This document shows, in pieces, positions 24,325 through 34,729 of a stretch of DNA of 64,000 bases. The position numbers were made by a program, and so were the translations under genes. The notes under the pieces are model-generated. The model was not told the origin of the DNA. It saw only the letters and a program-made list of their open reading frames with translations, and made no database searches. This DNA is from JAJFFW01 sp965263375 (GTDB lineage: Bacteria; Pseudomonadota; Alphaproteobacteria; Caulobacterales; Parvularculaceae), in contig OZ253669.1 of NCBI GenBank assembly GCA_965263375.1, forward strand, positions 434,001 to 498,000, written 5' to 3'. The number at the start of each line of letters is the position of its first letter. Position 1 is the stretch's first letter.

Positions 24325-25860
24325 TTATGCCGCTTCTTCGTCAAGACCGGCGAGCGCGCGTGAGAAACGGTTTGCGTTAAATTCTTGCAAATCGTCTACT
24401 CCTTCGCCCACGCCAATAAAATGGATGGGGAGCGAAAACTTATCGCCTAAGGCGACAAGAACGCCGCCGCGGGCAGTGCCATCCAGTTTTGTCATAACAA
24501 GGCCTGTAACCCCCGCGATTTCAGAGAATGCTTCCGCCTGGCTGATCGCGTTTTGGCCGACGGTCGCGTCTAAGACAAGTAATGTGTCATGAGGCGCGTC
24601 CGGATCGATTTTCTTTAATACGCGCACAATCTTAGCGAGTTCATCCATCAATTCGCGTTTGTTTTGTAAGCGTCCAGCCGTATCAATAAGCAAGACATCA
24701 ATATTTTCATCTTTAGCCTGTTGCAAAGCATCGAAAGCAAGACCGGCGGCGTCGGCGCCTGTTTCGCGTGCAATTACTTTGGATCCGGTGCGCTCGCCCC
24801 AGATGGTCAGTTGTTCAATGGCTGCCGCGCGGAAGGTGTCGCCTGCTGCAAGCATGACGGACTTCCCTTCCGCTTTGAACTTGGATGCGAGCTTGCCAAT
24901 CGTTGTGGTTTTGCCCGCGCCATTGACGCCTGTCATCAAAATCACATGGGGGCTGGCGCCCCCGCCCAACGAAAGGGATTTTTCTAATGGGGTTAGTGTT
25001 TTGGCGACTTCTTCCGCAAGCGCTGTTTTAACCTCAGTATCACTTATTTCTTTGTCGAAACGATCTTCTGCGAGAGATGCCGTTACGCGGGATGCGGCAG
25101 CGACGCCAAGGTCAGCGGTAATAAGAAGGTCTTCCAGTTCTTCAAGCGTGTCGTCGTCCAGCTTGCGTTGTGTGAAGATCGAAGAGAGCCCATCCGTAAG
25201 GCGGCCTGATGTTTTGGTTAGGCCGTCTTTTAAACGCGCAAAGAAGCTGCGCGCATCTTGGGGCGGCGTTTGTTCAATTATGGGCGCTTCAGGCGTGGGC
25301 GCAGGCTCAATGGACGTTGTAAGATCTTCAGATGGCGCAATAACTGGGCCTGGCGCTTCTGCGGAAACTGCGGGTTCGCTGGGCGCAAGGTCAGCATGCC
25401 GCGTCTCATCACTTGCTTCTTCTAGTGGTTCTTCGCTCTCCGGTTGAGATACTGGTGTTGGTTCCAGCGCGGGTTCCGGCGAAGCTGCTTCGAACTTTTC
25501 TTCAACCTCAATTGGCGCAGGCGCGGGCGCTGGCGGCGCCTCGGCAAAAATCTCTGGTTTAGGGGCGGCTTCGTCCGCGGGGGGCTTGGGCTCCACCCCG
25601 AGAGGGAAGTTATCAACGGGCGCTTCTTTTAGCTGATCCGCTTTGAAGGCGGTGGGTTCGTGAATAGGCGCTGATGCTTGGCTTTGATCGGCGATTAGGT
25701 CTTCTGGTCGATCTTTAAAAAAACCAGAGAGAAATCGTCTCCAGGCCGATTGCTTGTGTCTATTGGTGGGCGGTGTGGCATTTTTCTGTGTTGACTGACT
25801 ATGTTGTTTTGACCTGCTGGCATTGCCGCCAAATAGTCTTGAAAAGAAGTTTTGTGTCAT
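24325..25860 (-). CDS. ftsY: Signal recognition particle receptor
   Basis: A 511-residue FtsY. The N-terminal 200 residues form a long acidic, proline- and alanine-rich A domain that differs widely between species. The NG GTPase domain follows with G1 GVNGAGKTTTIGKLASKF, the DTAGRLQNKRELMDEL segment and TKLDGTARGG. It docks ribosome-SRP complexes on the inner membrane for co-translational insertion. It is between mtaB and yciB on the same strand. Confidence 0.96.
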   Translation of the reverse strand: MTQNFFSRLFGGNASRSKQHSQSTQKNATPPTNRHKQSAWRRFLSGFFKDRPEDLIADQSQASAPIHEPTAFKADQLKEAPVDNFPLGVEPKPPADEAAPKPEIFAEAPPAPAPAPIEVEEKFEAASPEPALEPTPVSQPESEEPLEEASDETRHADLAPSEPAVSAEAPGPVIAPSEDLTTSIEPAPTPEAPIIEQTPPQDARSFFARLKDGLTKTSGRLTDGLSSIFTQRKLDDDTLEELEDLLITADLGVAAASRVTASLAEDRFDKEISDTEVKTALAEEVAKTLTPLEKSLSLGGGASPHVILMTGVNGAGKTTTIGKLASKFKAEGKSVMLAAGDTFRAAAIEQLTIWGERTGSKVIARETGADAAGLAFDALQQAKDENIDVLLIDTAGRLQNKRELMDELAKIVRVLKKIDPDAPHDTLLVLDATVGQNAISQAEAFSEIAGVTGLVMTKLDGTARGGVLVALGDKFSLPIHFIGVGEGVDDLQEFNANRFSRALAGLDEEAA

Positions 25861-25916
25861 GCCTTTAGGTCCATGCGCCTTCGCCAGCGCCCATCTAAGT
25901 GAAAGTTGATTGCTCT

Positions 25917-27272
25917 TTAGGTAAGTGCGCCGATTAAGACTTTGTCTTCTTGTGCGTTGAGGGTGATGGACGCGATGTCCCCCACAGGCGGTGCTTTTTC
26001 CGGATTTTCTAGGCGCACTTCTGCAAAATTGCCAAGTCGCGCCCGTCCGCCAGTTTCAATGATAGCTGTTTCACAACGTCCAATAAGTGATTGTAAAAAT
26101 TGTTTGTGGGCGGCGGCGCCTTTTGCCCTTAATCGTGCAGCGCGTTCTTTAATGATCTCGCCAGAAACTTGCGGCATGTGCGCTGCGGGCGCCCCGTCGC
26201 GCGGTGAAAATGGAAAGACATGCAAATATTGAAGACCTGCTTCATCAACCAGTTTTAGAGAGTTTTGAAACATCTCTTCGGTTTCCGTTGGGAAACCCGC
26301 GATAAGGTCAGCGCCGAAAGCAATGTCTTTACGTCTTGCCCTTAGCTGCTGGCAAAAGTCGATCGCCTGTTCGCGGGTGTGGCGGCGTTTCATCCTTTTA
26401 AGGATCATATTATCGCCAGCCTGAAGCGATAAATGAAGATGGGGGGCGATGCGTTCATCCGATGCGATCCGGTCAAAGAGTGCGTCGTCAATTTCTGCGC
26501 CATCAATCGACGAAAGCCGTAAGCGATAAAGATTCGGCGCGCCGTCTAAAATAGCAGCGACAAGCGCGCCTAAATTCGGGCCGCCATCAAGGTCAGCGCC
26601 ATAAGAGGTGATATCGACACCTGTTAACACAATCTCGCGGTGGCCGTTTTCAACTAGGCGGCGGGCTTGCGCCACAGCAGTTTTGATCGGGGTTGACCGG
26701 GACGGCCCGCGACCAAAGGGGATGATACAAAACGTACAACGATGATCGCAGCCATTTTGGACTTGCATAAAAGCGCGGGCGCGATCCCCATAGCCATCAA
26801 TTAAATGTCCTGCTGTTTCCCGTGCTGACATTATATCGTTGACCGGCGGCATTGGCGCGCTTTGGCTTAGGGCGCGCCAGGTCTCAGCCTTTAACTTATC
26901 GTCATTACCGATAACCGCATCCACTTCTTCCATTTCACTGAAGGCGGCGGGGTCAATCTGTGCGGCGCAACCTGTAACGACGACAGTTGCATCCGGCCTG
27001 TCGCGTCGGGCGCGCCTTATCCTTTGCCTGGTTTGGCGCACAGCCTCATTGGTGACGGCGCAGCTGTTAATAATAATGGCGTCTTCTACGCCGGCTTCCT
27101 GGCTTAGGCGCTCCATAGCCGCGCTTTCATACCCATTCAGCCGACAGCCAAGCGTAATCGTTTCAATTGTTGCAACACTGGACGCATCCTTAGTGTTCGA
27201 AGCTTTCGCATCATCCTCAAGGATCGTGTCTTGGGCGTTCGGCCCGTCCGATATGGTGTTGTAACTTTCCAT
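25917..27272 (-). CDS. mtaB: tRNA t6A37 methylthiotransferase
   Basis: A 451-residue radical-SAM methylthiotransferase: the N-terminal MTTase domain supplies three cysteines (LGCRLNGYES, IINSCAVTNEA, VVTGCAAQ) for one iron-sulfur cluster, and CDHRCTFCIIPFGRG supplies the SAM cluster. It converts t6A to ms2t6A at position 37 of tRNAs reading ANN codons. A non-conserved acidic N-terminal stretch of about 35 residues precedes the domain, so a later start is possible. It heads the mtaB-ftsY-yciB run. Confidence 0.94.
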   Translation of the reverse strand: MESYNTISDGPNAQDTILEDDAKASNTKDASSVATIETITLGCRLNGYESAAMERLSQEAGVEDAIIINSCAVTNEAVRQTRQRIRRARRDRPDATVVVTGCAAQIDPAAFSEMEEVDAVIGNDDKLKAETWRALSQSAPMPPVNDIMSARETAGHLIDGYGDRARAFMQVQNGCDHRCTFCIIPFGRGPSRSTPIKTAVAQARRLVENGHREIVLTGVDITSYGADLDGGPNLGALVAAILDGAPNLYRLRLSSIDGAEIDDALFDRIASDERIAPHLHLSLQAGDNMILKRMKRRHTREQAIDFCQQLRARRKDIAFGADLIAGFPTETEEMFQNSLKLVDEAGLQYLHVFPFSPRDGAPAAHMPQVSGEIIKERAARLRAKGAAAHKQFLQSLIGRCETAIIETGGRARLGNFAEVRLENPEKAPPVGDIASITLNAQEDKVLIGALT

Positions 27273-27394
27273 TGGCGGATATTTAGGGGGTTAATGCCCA
27301 TTTGTCGAAGGGCTTTATGCGCACGCCCTCAAGGGTTGTCGGCAAATGGCGTTTTCGATGCGTGCGAAGTATAGGATGTCCCTCGTTTTCCTGG

Positions 27395-28486
27395 CTAATT
27401 TTCCATCGCTAAGATGATCGCAAAACCAACCACCATAAACAGGGCGAAAGGAAAAAAGGCGCCCAGCATGGCGGGCATGACCCCTAATTTGCCAAGGGCT
27501 AGGAGCATATTTTCAAAAACGAAATAGCCAAAGCCAAGGGCTGCGCCCACAACGGCTCTCGCCAATTGATTGCCTTGTCGGTGTACGCCAAACCCTGCAA
27601 GTGCGCCAAGCAGCGGCATAACCAAAGTCGACAGCGGTTTTGAAAAGCGTGCTAAAAACGAGGTCGTGGCCGCCCGAGTGTCTGCGCCCTCCGCTTTTAG
27701 CCGGTTTATTTGCGCGGCTAGCGCCGGAAGGCTGGTGCGGTCGGGGTTTAGGGATAATGCGAAAACGAGGCCGGGCTGTAGTTGCGTCGCCCACGGGAGG
27801 GCCGCGGCGGTAACAGTTGCAAGTGTTTCAGCGTTATGATCCGAAACATCAAACAGACGCCATCCGCCATTTTGATAAAGGGCGCTTCGCGCTTCAATTA
27901 CGCGCGTGACAAGTCCGTCTTGATCTAATTTGTTGATCGTCACGCTATTTAAACGCACTGTTTCGCCAATGCGCGCAGCGCTGCCCGCTCTTATAAACTC
28001 CCTGTCAAAGCTAATGTGCACATCCGTTCTGGTCCCATCATCTGGTGGTAAGTCGACGGCGTATTCATTCGCCTCCCAGTAAACGAATTTTTGCGTTGCT
28101 TTTACAACGACGGTTTCGTGGAAGATAAAATGGACGGATGCGACCATGAAGCATACAACGCCAATCGGGAATAAAACGCGATTTACTGACATGCCAGCGG
28201 CGCGCATAATTGTAATCTGGCTGGTATGATTAAGGACTGTCAATGTAATGACGATGGCCAGTAACGCGGCGAATGGCGCAAATTGGCTGGCAAGTTGCGG
28301 CGCTCTTAGCGATATATATTTCACAATCGACTGCCACCCGGCGCCTTCAGCGGCGAGAATCTCTGTTGAGCTGTTCAGTAGGTCAAGCATCTGCAAAAGG
28401 ATGACAAACACTAATAGCAAGGCAAAAAAGCGGATGAAAAATTGCCGCCCGACATACCGTAGGAAAATATTGTTCAACAAATTCAT
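27395..28486 (-). CDS. lptG: LPS export ABC permease LptG
   Basis: A 363-residue YjgP/YjgQ permease: transmembrane segments at both ends and a central periplasmic beta-jellyroll. The N-terminal YVGRQFFIRFFALLLVFVILL and the segment ITIMRAAGMSVNRVLFP are typical of LptG. With LptF and LptB it pulls lipopolysaccharide from the inner membrane and passes it to LptC. It shares a base with the lptF stop, so the pair is one operon. Confidence 0.93.
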   Translation of the reverse strand: MNLLNNIFLRYVGRQFFIRFFALLLVFVILLQMLDLLNSSTEILAAEGAGWQSIVKYISLRAPQLASQFAPFAALLAIVITLTVLNHTSQITIMRAAGMSVNRVLFPIGVVCFMVASVHFIFHETVVVKATQKFVYWEANEYAVDLPPDDGTRTDVHISFDREFIRAGSAARIGETVRLNSVTINKLDQDGLVTRVIEARSALYQNGGWRLFDVSDHNAETLATVTAAALPWATQLQPGLVFALSLNPDRTSLPALAAQINRLKAEGADTRAATTSFLARFSKPLSTLVMPLLGALAGFGVHRQGNQLARAVVGAALGFGYFVFENMLLALGKLGVMPAMLGAFFPFALFMVVGFAIILAMEN

Positions 28487-29748
28487 TACTGGGCGGCGCC
28501 TTGCAGCGTAGCGCCGCTTTTTTTGTCATTTGAAGTGGGGGCAGGATCGTCGCTCTGTGCTTGATTACCTGCATGTGCATTTGGGGTTGCGCCAAGAATA
28601 CGGATTGGCGGTTGCTCCGTGCGGGAGACAAGGCGTGCGGCGCCCGCCACATCAATAGAGCGGCGATATAGGTACACGCTGAGGCCTAAGAAGGCTGCGA
28701 AAATCAACCACATGGAAATATAAGGTGAAAGGATGCCCTCGCTAGCAACAACTTGGCCCCATTCTTCTAACAGTTCGTGATAGGTAACCAAGATCGCCAT
28801 GCCAACAATCGGTTTTAGGTTTGAGGCGCGGCGGCGTCCTGTGACGCCCATTGCGACAGCAAGAATGGGCATTACTAAAAATGTCAGAGGGTGTATCAAC
28901 CGCCAGTGGAAACCGGCGCGATAGTCATACCAAAGGCGCGAACTCAACGGATCCTCATTGCGCACAACAGTCAAGAGCTCATTGAATGTCGCCTCACGAC
29001 GATCACTTCCGCGGTCTCTAAAGACGTTGATGGCAGGTAGGTCAATTTCAAGGTCGAAATTTTGGAAGTTCAGTGTGTTCAGCGATGCGCCATCTGCATT
29101 AATAAACAGTCTTCGTCCTTTTTCTAGTTCTAGGCGAAGTTTTGTCACCTCTGGCGATGTGGAAATTGATCCGTGGGTCGCGGATATGATAACCCGTGTG
29201 CCATTTTCCCGGCGTTGCTCTAGGAAGATGTCTTCCGCCAATCGTGTGCTCGTATTGACTGAGCCAAGGCGGATGGTGGCGTTGTCCGAAATATTTACAA
29301 ATTCACCTTGCGGAATTTTAATGCCTAATGCGCCGCTGGTAACGTCAAAGCGGATTTGCTTGTACTGATATTGTGCAAAAGGCTGGATGTAAGCGACCAA
29401 TAAAAAGTCGAAAATCATCAAGGCGAAAACGAGCATATAGACAGGGCGCATTAGCCGTATGAAAGAAGCGCCGCTTGATAACAGCGCATCGAGTTCGCTT
29501 GATAAAGACAGATTGCGGAAGGCGAGCATGATGCCCATGAAACAGCCAAGCGGCAAGGCAAGGCCCAGATAATGGGGCGCCAGATTGGCCAGCATGCGCC
29601 AAACAACATCCACGGGACCCTGCTCAGCGATCACAAAATCAAATAGCCGCAACATATGCTCCAACAATAGGAGCATCGCCGCGATGCTAAGCGCAATCAT
29701 CAGCGGCGTCATAACTGTGCGCAGGATATACCGGTCAATCAGTCCCAT
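28486..29748 (-). CDS. lptF: LPS export ABC permease LptF
   Basis: A 420-residue permease with the same layout as its neighbour (MGLIDRYILRTVMTPLMIAL; LALPLGCFMGIMLAF; SELDALLSSGASFIRLMRP coupling region). It forms the LptF-LptG heterodimer of the LPS exporter. The C-terminus after the last membrane span is a disordered tail of about 50 residues (PTSNDKKSGATLQGAAQ), unusual for LptF but of no known function. Confidence 0.93.
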   Translation of the reverse strand: MGLIDRYILRTVMTPLMIALSIAAMLLLLEHMLRLFDFVIAEQGPVDVVWRMLANLAPHYLGLALPLGCFMGIMLAFRNLSLSSELDALLSSGASFIRLMRPVYMLVFALMIFDFLLVAYIQPFAQYQYKQIRFDVTSGALGIKIPQGEFVNISDNATIRLGSVNTSTRLAEDIFLEQRRENGTRVIISATHGSISTSPEVTKLRLELEKGRRLFINADGASLNTLNFQNFDLEIDLPAINVFRDRGSDRREATFNELLTVVRNEDPLSSRLWYDYRAGFHWRLIHPLTFLVMPILAVAMGVTGRRRASNLKPIVGMAILVTYHELLEEWGQVVASEGILSPYISMWLIFAAFLGLSVYLYRRSIDVAGAARLVSRTEQPPIRILGATPNAHAGNQAQSDDPAPTSNDKKSGATLQGAAQ

Positions 29749-29967
29749 AGGCTATTAAAACGGCTTTTCGTCTTCGGATGCGCTCACGCGGAAGCGGATT
29801 TCCTATGCCCCTGTTTTGCACAGAGCGATGATGTTTGACCATGGCCTTTGGTGGGCCGCGCCGCAAGGAAAATCAAGCCTGTCATTCTTTCTCTCAACAT
29901 GGGGCTGGCTTTGCCGAACCTTATTCGTAACATTTTCTACTGATTAGATTCTATAGTCATGGTCTTG

Positions 29968-30954
29968 TCAGTTCAATTTTACCTGCCGCGCCAGATAGCT
30001 TGTCGCGAAGAATAAAATCAAATTCGTTACCTGAATGAGGGCGCCTTCCGCAAGTAACATGCCTGCGACAGCCGCATCACTGGCTTTGACGAGCGGCGCA
30101 AGAGACAGAGCTGCGCCCAAGAACACGATATCTTGATTAGGAATAAAGGGCGCCCGTGAGATTACCAGATGCAGCGCGATAAACATCAACCACGCGCTAA
30201 TGGGCGCGGTGGGCAATGCGGCTGCGTACATTGCTGCGTGTAATACGATGATCAAACTAAGCCGCACCCCATGGAGGGTAATTAGCTTTCCAAACACGCC
30301 TTGCGGCAAATGTAATATGCGCTTGCGTAAGACAATAACCCCAATGCTGAGCGCAAAGGCGGCAATAAAAGCAATCATAAAAACAACGCCGGCGCCTGGC
30401 GGTAACGCTTCAAGCCCCGGCGCTAGCGCGCCTGTTAGCGCGAGAAAAGCAATTAGAATGACCGTCCATGCGTTCGACGTGAAGGCAGATAAGATATTGT
30501 TGTCTTTAACCGTCAGCAAGATGGTCTTGCTATCAAGGGGCTGGTTGCGGCGGGCCCAAAGGGTCAAAAAACCCTCGCCTGCATAACTTAATACGCCGAA
30601 ATTATAGACGCGTTTTCGAACAAAAGCTGGAAACGCCTTAAGAAGGGGGCGCCGCCATAACAGCTCATAAACCGCGACCTCAGATATCGGCAGGGTGAAA
30701 TAACGAAGCAAAAAGAATACATAAAACCAAGGGCTTACAGGAAGGGCCGCAAAAACTTCTGTCCAGCCGAGTTGAGTGAACCGAAAGAGGATATATGCCG
30801 CTGCGGCAGCCATAAAGGCGCGTTGCGCAAGCGTGTAACCGCGCTGAAATCTGGGGTTTTCGCGCAGGGCTTTGGCTTTTTCCTTAAAGCCTTCAATGAT
30901 ACTGGCGCGTCTTTGGGCGGTGAACATAACTTGTCGTTTCGTCGAAAGGGCCAT
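29968..30954 (-). CDS. Multipass membrane protein, possibly flippase-like
   Basis: A 328-residue protein with a charged cytoplasmic N-terminus and about eight hydrophobic segments; YFTLPISEVAVYELLWRR and the RRNQPLDSKTILLTVKDN loop resemble the membrane domain of lysylphosphatidylglycerol synthases and the UPF0104 flippase-like family. No enzymatic domain is attached. It is divergent from a family 2 glycosyltransferase and near two family 4 enzymes, so lipid or glycolipid translocation is a reasonable guess. Family assignment is tentative. Confidence 0.6.
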   Translation of the reverse strand: MALSTKRQVMFTAQRRASIIEGFKEKAKALRENPRFQRGYTLAQRAFMAAAAAYILFRFTQLGWTEVFAALPVSPWFYVFFLLRYFTLPISEVAVYELLWRRPLLKAFPAFVRKRVYNFGVLSYAGEGFLTLWARRNQPLDSKTILLTVKDNNILSAFTSNAWTVILIAFLALTGALAPGLEALPPGAGVVFMIAFIAAFALSIGVIVLRKRILHLPQGVFGKLITLHGVRLSLIIVLHAAMYAAALPTAPISAWLMFIALHLVISRAPFIPNQDIVFLGAALSLAPLVKASDAAVAGMLLAEGALIQVTNLILFFATSYLARQVKLN

Positions 30955-31143
30955 CCTTAACGGATGATACTTCGTCTTCCAAATTTAAAAGCCTTCCAGC
31001 TGGAAAAACTGAACAGTGTGTTTATACCGCCGCTTTAGCGGGTGGGGATAAGATCTCCGCAGCAAGCGGGCAAACAAAGCGTGTGACTTGCGCGCGGGCT
31101 TAGTTTGCGGTCAAAGGGGAGGGTAAAAGGGATTATCAGTGTC

Positions 31144-31986
31144 ATGGGCGGTCCAATAAAGGCAGAAGATAACAAGCCCGCCGCGGCGGGTGCGGATTGG
31201 ACCGTCGTTATCCCCTTTTATAATGAAGAGGATTTTCTTGAGGCGACGCTCGAAGCTCTGAGCAGTCAGCAGCTGAGCGGCTTTCGCTTAATTCTTGTCG
31301 ATAACGCTTCTACGGATCGCTCCCCTGAAATCGCTGGGGCTTTTCAAAAGATGCACCCTGAGATGCGCATCGATATTCTTACAGAAGAACAGCCGGGCCA
31401 GGCGGCCGCCCTTAAGTGTGGGATCGACGCAACCAATTCGTTTTATGTTGCAATTTGTGATGCTGATACGATCTATCCTCCTCATTATCTAGAAAAGGCG
31501 AATGCCTTGCTAGGCGACCAAGCGGCCGAGAAGGTTGTTGCGGCATTAGCCTTTGGCGCGCCGACAAAAAAGGGCCTTTCCCATTGGCGCGCTAGGGTGA
31601 AGGGCGCCCTGGTTGCGGGGTTATTAACCCGTCAGTGCCACGCGGGCGGGTACGGGCACGCGTTTAAAACCGCAGCTCTGAAAGAAGCCGGCGGTTATGA
31701 TCGTGCGCTTTGGCCGTATTGTCTAAAGGACCATGAGTTAATGCACCGTGTCAGTAAACTTGGTCGGTTAAGGTATGATATTGGGTTTTGGTGCCTTGCT
31801 TCTGATCGTCGCGATGATCGCAAAAATGTTCGTTGGACGCTCTTTGAGCGGATTATTTATCATATCACGCCCCACCGTTTTAAAGATTGGTTCTTCTATC
31901 AATTTTTACGGCCGCGTTTTGAAGCGCGCGGTCTTTCTGAGCTAAAGCTGCGCGATCGCAATTGGGAAGGCGTCGCCGCACAATAA
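31144..31986 (+). CDS. Family 2 glycosyltransferase
   Basis: A 280-residue GT-A enzyme: WTVVIPFYNEEDFLEATLEA opens the nucleotide-binding fold, LVDNASTDRS follows, AICDADTIYP carries the DXD metal motif and KDHELMHRVSKLG the acceptor-site region. It transfers an unknown sugar. The ATG at 31144 is preferred over an upstream TTG because conserved sequence begins about 20 residues later. It ends 13 bases from the convergent GT4 gene. No membrane anchor is visible, unlike dolichyl-phosphate-type members. Confidence 0.87.
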   Translation: MGGPIKAEDNKPAAAGADWTVVIPFYNEEDFLEATLEALSSQQLSGFRLILVDNASTDRSPEIAGAFQKMHPEMRIDILTEEQPGQAAALKCGIDATNSFYVAICDADTIYPPHYLEKANALLGDQAAEKVVAALAFGAPTKKGLSHWRARVKGALVAGLLTRQCHAGGYGHAFKTAALKEAGGYDRALWPYCLKDHELMHRVSKLGRLRYDIGFWCLASDRRDDRKNVRWTLFERIIYHITPHRFKDWFFYQFLRPRFEARGLSELKLRDRNWEGVAAQ

Positions 31987-31999
31987 GCCTGCGGGCGAT

Positions 32000-33214
32000 C
32001 TAGCCTGTTCTTAAGCTTGATGCTGTGCGTTTGTTTTCGTTTTCGCGATTAAGATCAGTGTACTGAGATAGCAGGCTCTTAAAGTGTTCATCTGGCGTGA
32101 AGACCCGGTTCGCGCCTGCCCGTGCGGCGATGGTGACACTCTCGCGGTCACGCGCCACCATGCGCTTCATTGCTTCATAAAACCCGTTTACATTCCCTGG
32201 GCGGTAAACCTCAGCATAGGCGGGGTGGGCAAGGTCAGCGGCGCCGCCAATGTCCGGGGTAATGATCGGCAAGCCAGAGCACAGCGCTTCGGCAACAACA
32301 AGGCCAAATGTCTCCGCCGCGCCGCCATGAACCATGTAATCAGCACTGGCGAGCGTCTCAGAAAGCTCGCGGCGATCGTCAATATGCCCGGCGACATGAA
32401 CGCCATTAATGGTCGCTGCTTTATTCTCAACTTTGTCGCGGGTCGGACCATCGCCAATGATAAACAGACCCGCCGGGCGTTCTGAGGCAAATTTGGCGAA
32501 GGCGTCCATCATCGTGTCTAAGCGTTTTTCCATATGGTGTCGGCTGACAGCGATGAACAACACAGCATTCGGGTCATCAACCCCGCAATCAGCGAGCATG
32601 CGCTTTCGCACTTGTTCAGACCGCATATGGTGGGAAAAAAGGCTCTTATTCACGCCTAGGGGTGAAACGATTGGCCGCTTTACGCCAAAGCTTGCAAGGC
32701 GTTGAGAGAACCATTCCCCCGCGACCGCGGTGGCGTCGAACTTTTTCGACAAGCTGCGCAAGTACCACCAGAACCAAAAACACAATTGGTCAACGCGCTG
32801 TTCGTGCAGCGGCGGGCTAAAGAGAGAATGAGGGTAAACGGCGACAGGATCTTGGTGGAGAAACAGCGCTTTTGTCGCTTCTCCCTTCCAGTTTGCCGCA
32901 ATCCAACCGCCGCGCCAAGTCGATGAGCCTTCCAGCACATCTGGATTTATTTCATCAAGCAATTCATGGATCGCTTTAGCTCGATAGAAAATATGATAGC
33001 GCGGATCGAGGGGTAATAAGGGAGAGCGCACCCATATAATTTCCCCCCCTAAACGTTTTTCGCGCCGATCAGCCGGGCCTGGCGCGATGATGGTGGTTTG
33101 CCACCCTTCTTTCGCGCAAGCTTCCAATTTCTGATGAACATAGGTCCGGACTCCGCCCCCAAAGTCGCTAAAGAACTCACATACGTCTACCAATTTCACC
33201 GTGTCGCCCCTCAA
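32000..33214 (-). CDS. Family 4 glycosyltransferase
   Basis: A 404-residue GT-B enzyme with the N-terminal acceptor motif FSDFGGGVRTYVHQKL, central AVSRHHMEKRLDTMMDAFA and the donor-binding EX7E segment AAETFGLVVAEALCSGLP. It retains anomeric configuration when it transfers a nucleotide-activated sugar. It lies downstream of the second GT4 gene on the same strand with a gap of about 95 bases, suggesting co-expression. Acceptor and donor unknown. Confidence 0.9.
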   Translation of the reverse strand: MRGDTVKLVDVCEFFSDFGGGVRTYVHQKLEACAKEGWQTTIIAPGPADRREKRLGGEIIWVRSPLLPLDPRYHIFYRAKAIHELLDEINPDVLEGSSTWRGGWIAANWKGEATKALFLHQDPVAVYPHSLFSPPLHEQRVDQLCFWFWWYLRSLSKKFDATAVAGEWFSQRLASFGVKRPIVSPLGVNKSLFSHHMRSEQVRKRMLADCGVDDPNAVLFIAVSRHHMEKRLDTMMDAFAKFASERPAGLFIIGDGPTRDKVENKAATINGVHVAGHIDDRRELSETLASADYMVHGGAAETFGLVVAEALCSGLPIITPDIGGAADLAHPAYAEVYRPGNVNGFYEAMKRMVARDRESVTIAARAGANRVFTPDEHFKSLLSQYTDLNRENENKRTASSLRTG

Positions 33215-33308
33215 GCCTTAGGCATATGCTATATCAGCGCCGCACAAACGCCAATGACAAGCACATGACCGTTCCAATGCCGGCCTTGTTTCCCACTTTG
33301 CCCCGCGA

Positions 33309-34544
33309 TTAGCGACCATAGCCCTCGATCGCCTCGTGGTAGTTTGCAATAAGATTGTCGAGAATGCGCGCCCAGTCAAAGTCTAGACTCCGGATTCTTG
33401 CTTTTTTTCCCATTTGGCGTCGCAAATTATCATCACGTATAAGTGTGATCAGCTTTTCAGCGTACCCATCCGCACCTTTTTCGCTTGGCGAGAGTAGGCC
33501 CGTCACCCCTTCCTCAACCAGAGATAGGCTGCCGGAAGCCTGCGCGGCAAGGCTAGGCAAACCGCTCGCCATTGCTTCAAGGGTGACGTTGCCAAATGTC
33601 TCTGTGATGGAGGGGTTGAAGAAGACATCAGCGCTCGCATACGCACGGGCAAGTCCGTCGCCTTGCTGATACCCTGTGAATACATCATCTGGCAGGTTTT
33701 TTTCAAAACGGGGGCGTTCCGGGCCTTCGCCGACAATTATTGCTTTAAGGCGCGGCGCCTGTTGACGCGCTTTTGTTATCGCCTCGGCGAAGACATCAAT
33801 GCCCTTTTCTAGAACGACGCGCCCGACAAAAAGAATTGCGACGTCATCATCTTTGATGCCTTTTTCGCGCCGCCAGGCCAGATCGCGCTTATCGGGATTA
33901 AAAAGGTCCGCCTCAACACCGCGGCTCCACAGGCGGATATCATGGCCGATTCCGTCGGCTTTTAATTCATCCGCCATTGACTGAGAGGGCGGGTACACAT
34001 GCTCACAGCGCTTATAGAAGTAGCGCATATAATTGGTGAGATACTTCTCCAGCCAACGTGCGCCGTAATAACGCGGATAGGTGTCAAAGCGCGTATGGAA
34101 GGACGCAACCGCTGGAATTTTATTCTTCAAACCATATTGAAGGGCGGTGTATCCGATATAGTCTGGCGCCGCTAAGTGAATAAGCTCTGGCGCGAATTCA
34201 TCCAAGGTTTCCTTTACCTTGCCATGCACGCCAAGACCCAGGCGATATTCACTGCGTGATCCTGGGAGAGCTATCGAGGGGACAGAGATAAGTGTCCCAC
34301 TATGATCAAAAGCTGGGTTTTTGATTGTTGGCGCAAAAACGAGGACCTTATGTCCGCGAGTTTCCAGGTGCGCCACAAGTTTGTTGAGCGCCCGCACCGG
34401 CCCGTCCATGACATAATTATAGTTCCCGGAAAAAAGGGCTATTCGCAAAGGGCGACCCCGCGCGTCGCCCTTTGTGGGAGCTTTTGTCGGCGTCTCATTT
34501 TTAACTGGCGAGACAGGTGATGAAGGGCGCTCGGACAAGGGCAT
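33309..34544 (-). CDS. Family 4 glycosyltransferase (glycolipid/mannosyl type)
   Basis: A 411-residue GT-B enzyme with RIALFSGNYNYVMDGPVRAL, SFHTRFDTYPRYYG, LFVGRVVLEKGIDVFAEAI and the EX7E box ITETFGNVTLEAMASGLP. The FHTRFDTY and GRVVLEKG segments resemble the SqdX/MgtA/PimB group that glycosylates lipids. A serine/proline-rich disordered N-terminus of about 30 residues precedes the domain. It may act with the neighbouring transferases on an envelope glycolipid; this is inference. Confidence 0.9.
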   Translation of the reverse strand: MPLSERPSSPVSPVKNETPTKAPTKGDARGRPLRIALFSGNYNYVMDGPVRALNKLVAHLETRGHKVLVFAPTIKNPAFDHSGTLISVPSIALPGSRSEYRLGLGVHGKVKETLDEFAPELIHLAAPDYIGYTALQYGLKNKIPAVASFHTRFDTYPRYYGARWLEKYLTNYMRYFYKRCEHVYPPSQSMADELKADGIGHDIRLWSRGVEADLFNPDKRDLAWRREKGIKDDDVAILFVGRVVLEKGIDVFAEAITKARQQAPRLKAIIVGEGPERPRFEKNLPDDVFTGYQQGDGLARAYASADVFFNPSITETFGNVTLEAMASGLPSLAAQASGSLSLVEEGVTGLLSPSEKGADGYAEKLITLIRDDNLRRQMGKKARIRSLDFDWARILDNLIANYHEAIEGYGR

Positions 34545-34729
34545 CAGCGGACGTTAAGCGCTTTTGAAGGCGCGGTGAAAAACTTTCTACCTGTTAGGGG
34601 AAAAAGCCGCACAATGCGAGTACGTTCGTTAATGCGCGTTAATCTGTCCGGCGCTGATTTTGCATCTTTGAGGGGAAAACGCCCCCCGTTGTTCCATTTT
34701 GAGGACGACAGGGAGCAAAGGCGCAAAGG

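Noticed and set aside
24659..25632. Long plus-strand frames opposite ftsY
   Set aside because: They mirror the repetitive alanine/proline/glutamate A domain of ftsY on the other strand; no start signal or conserved motif.
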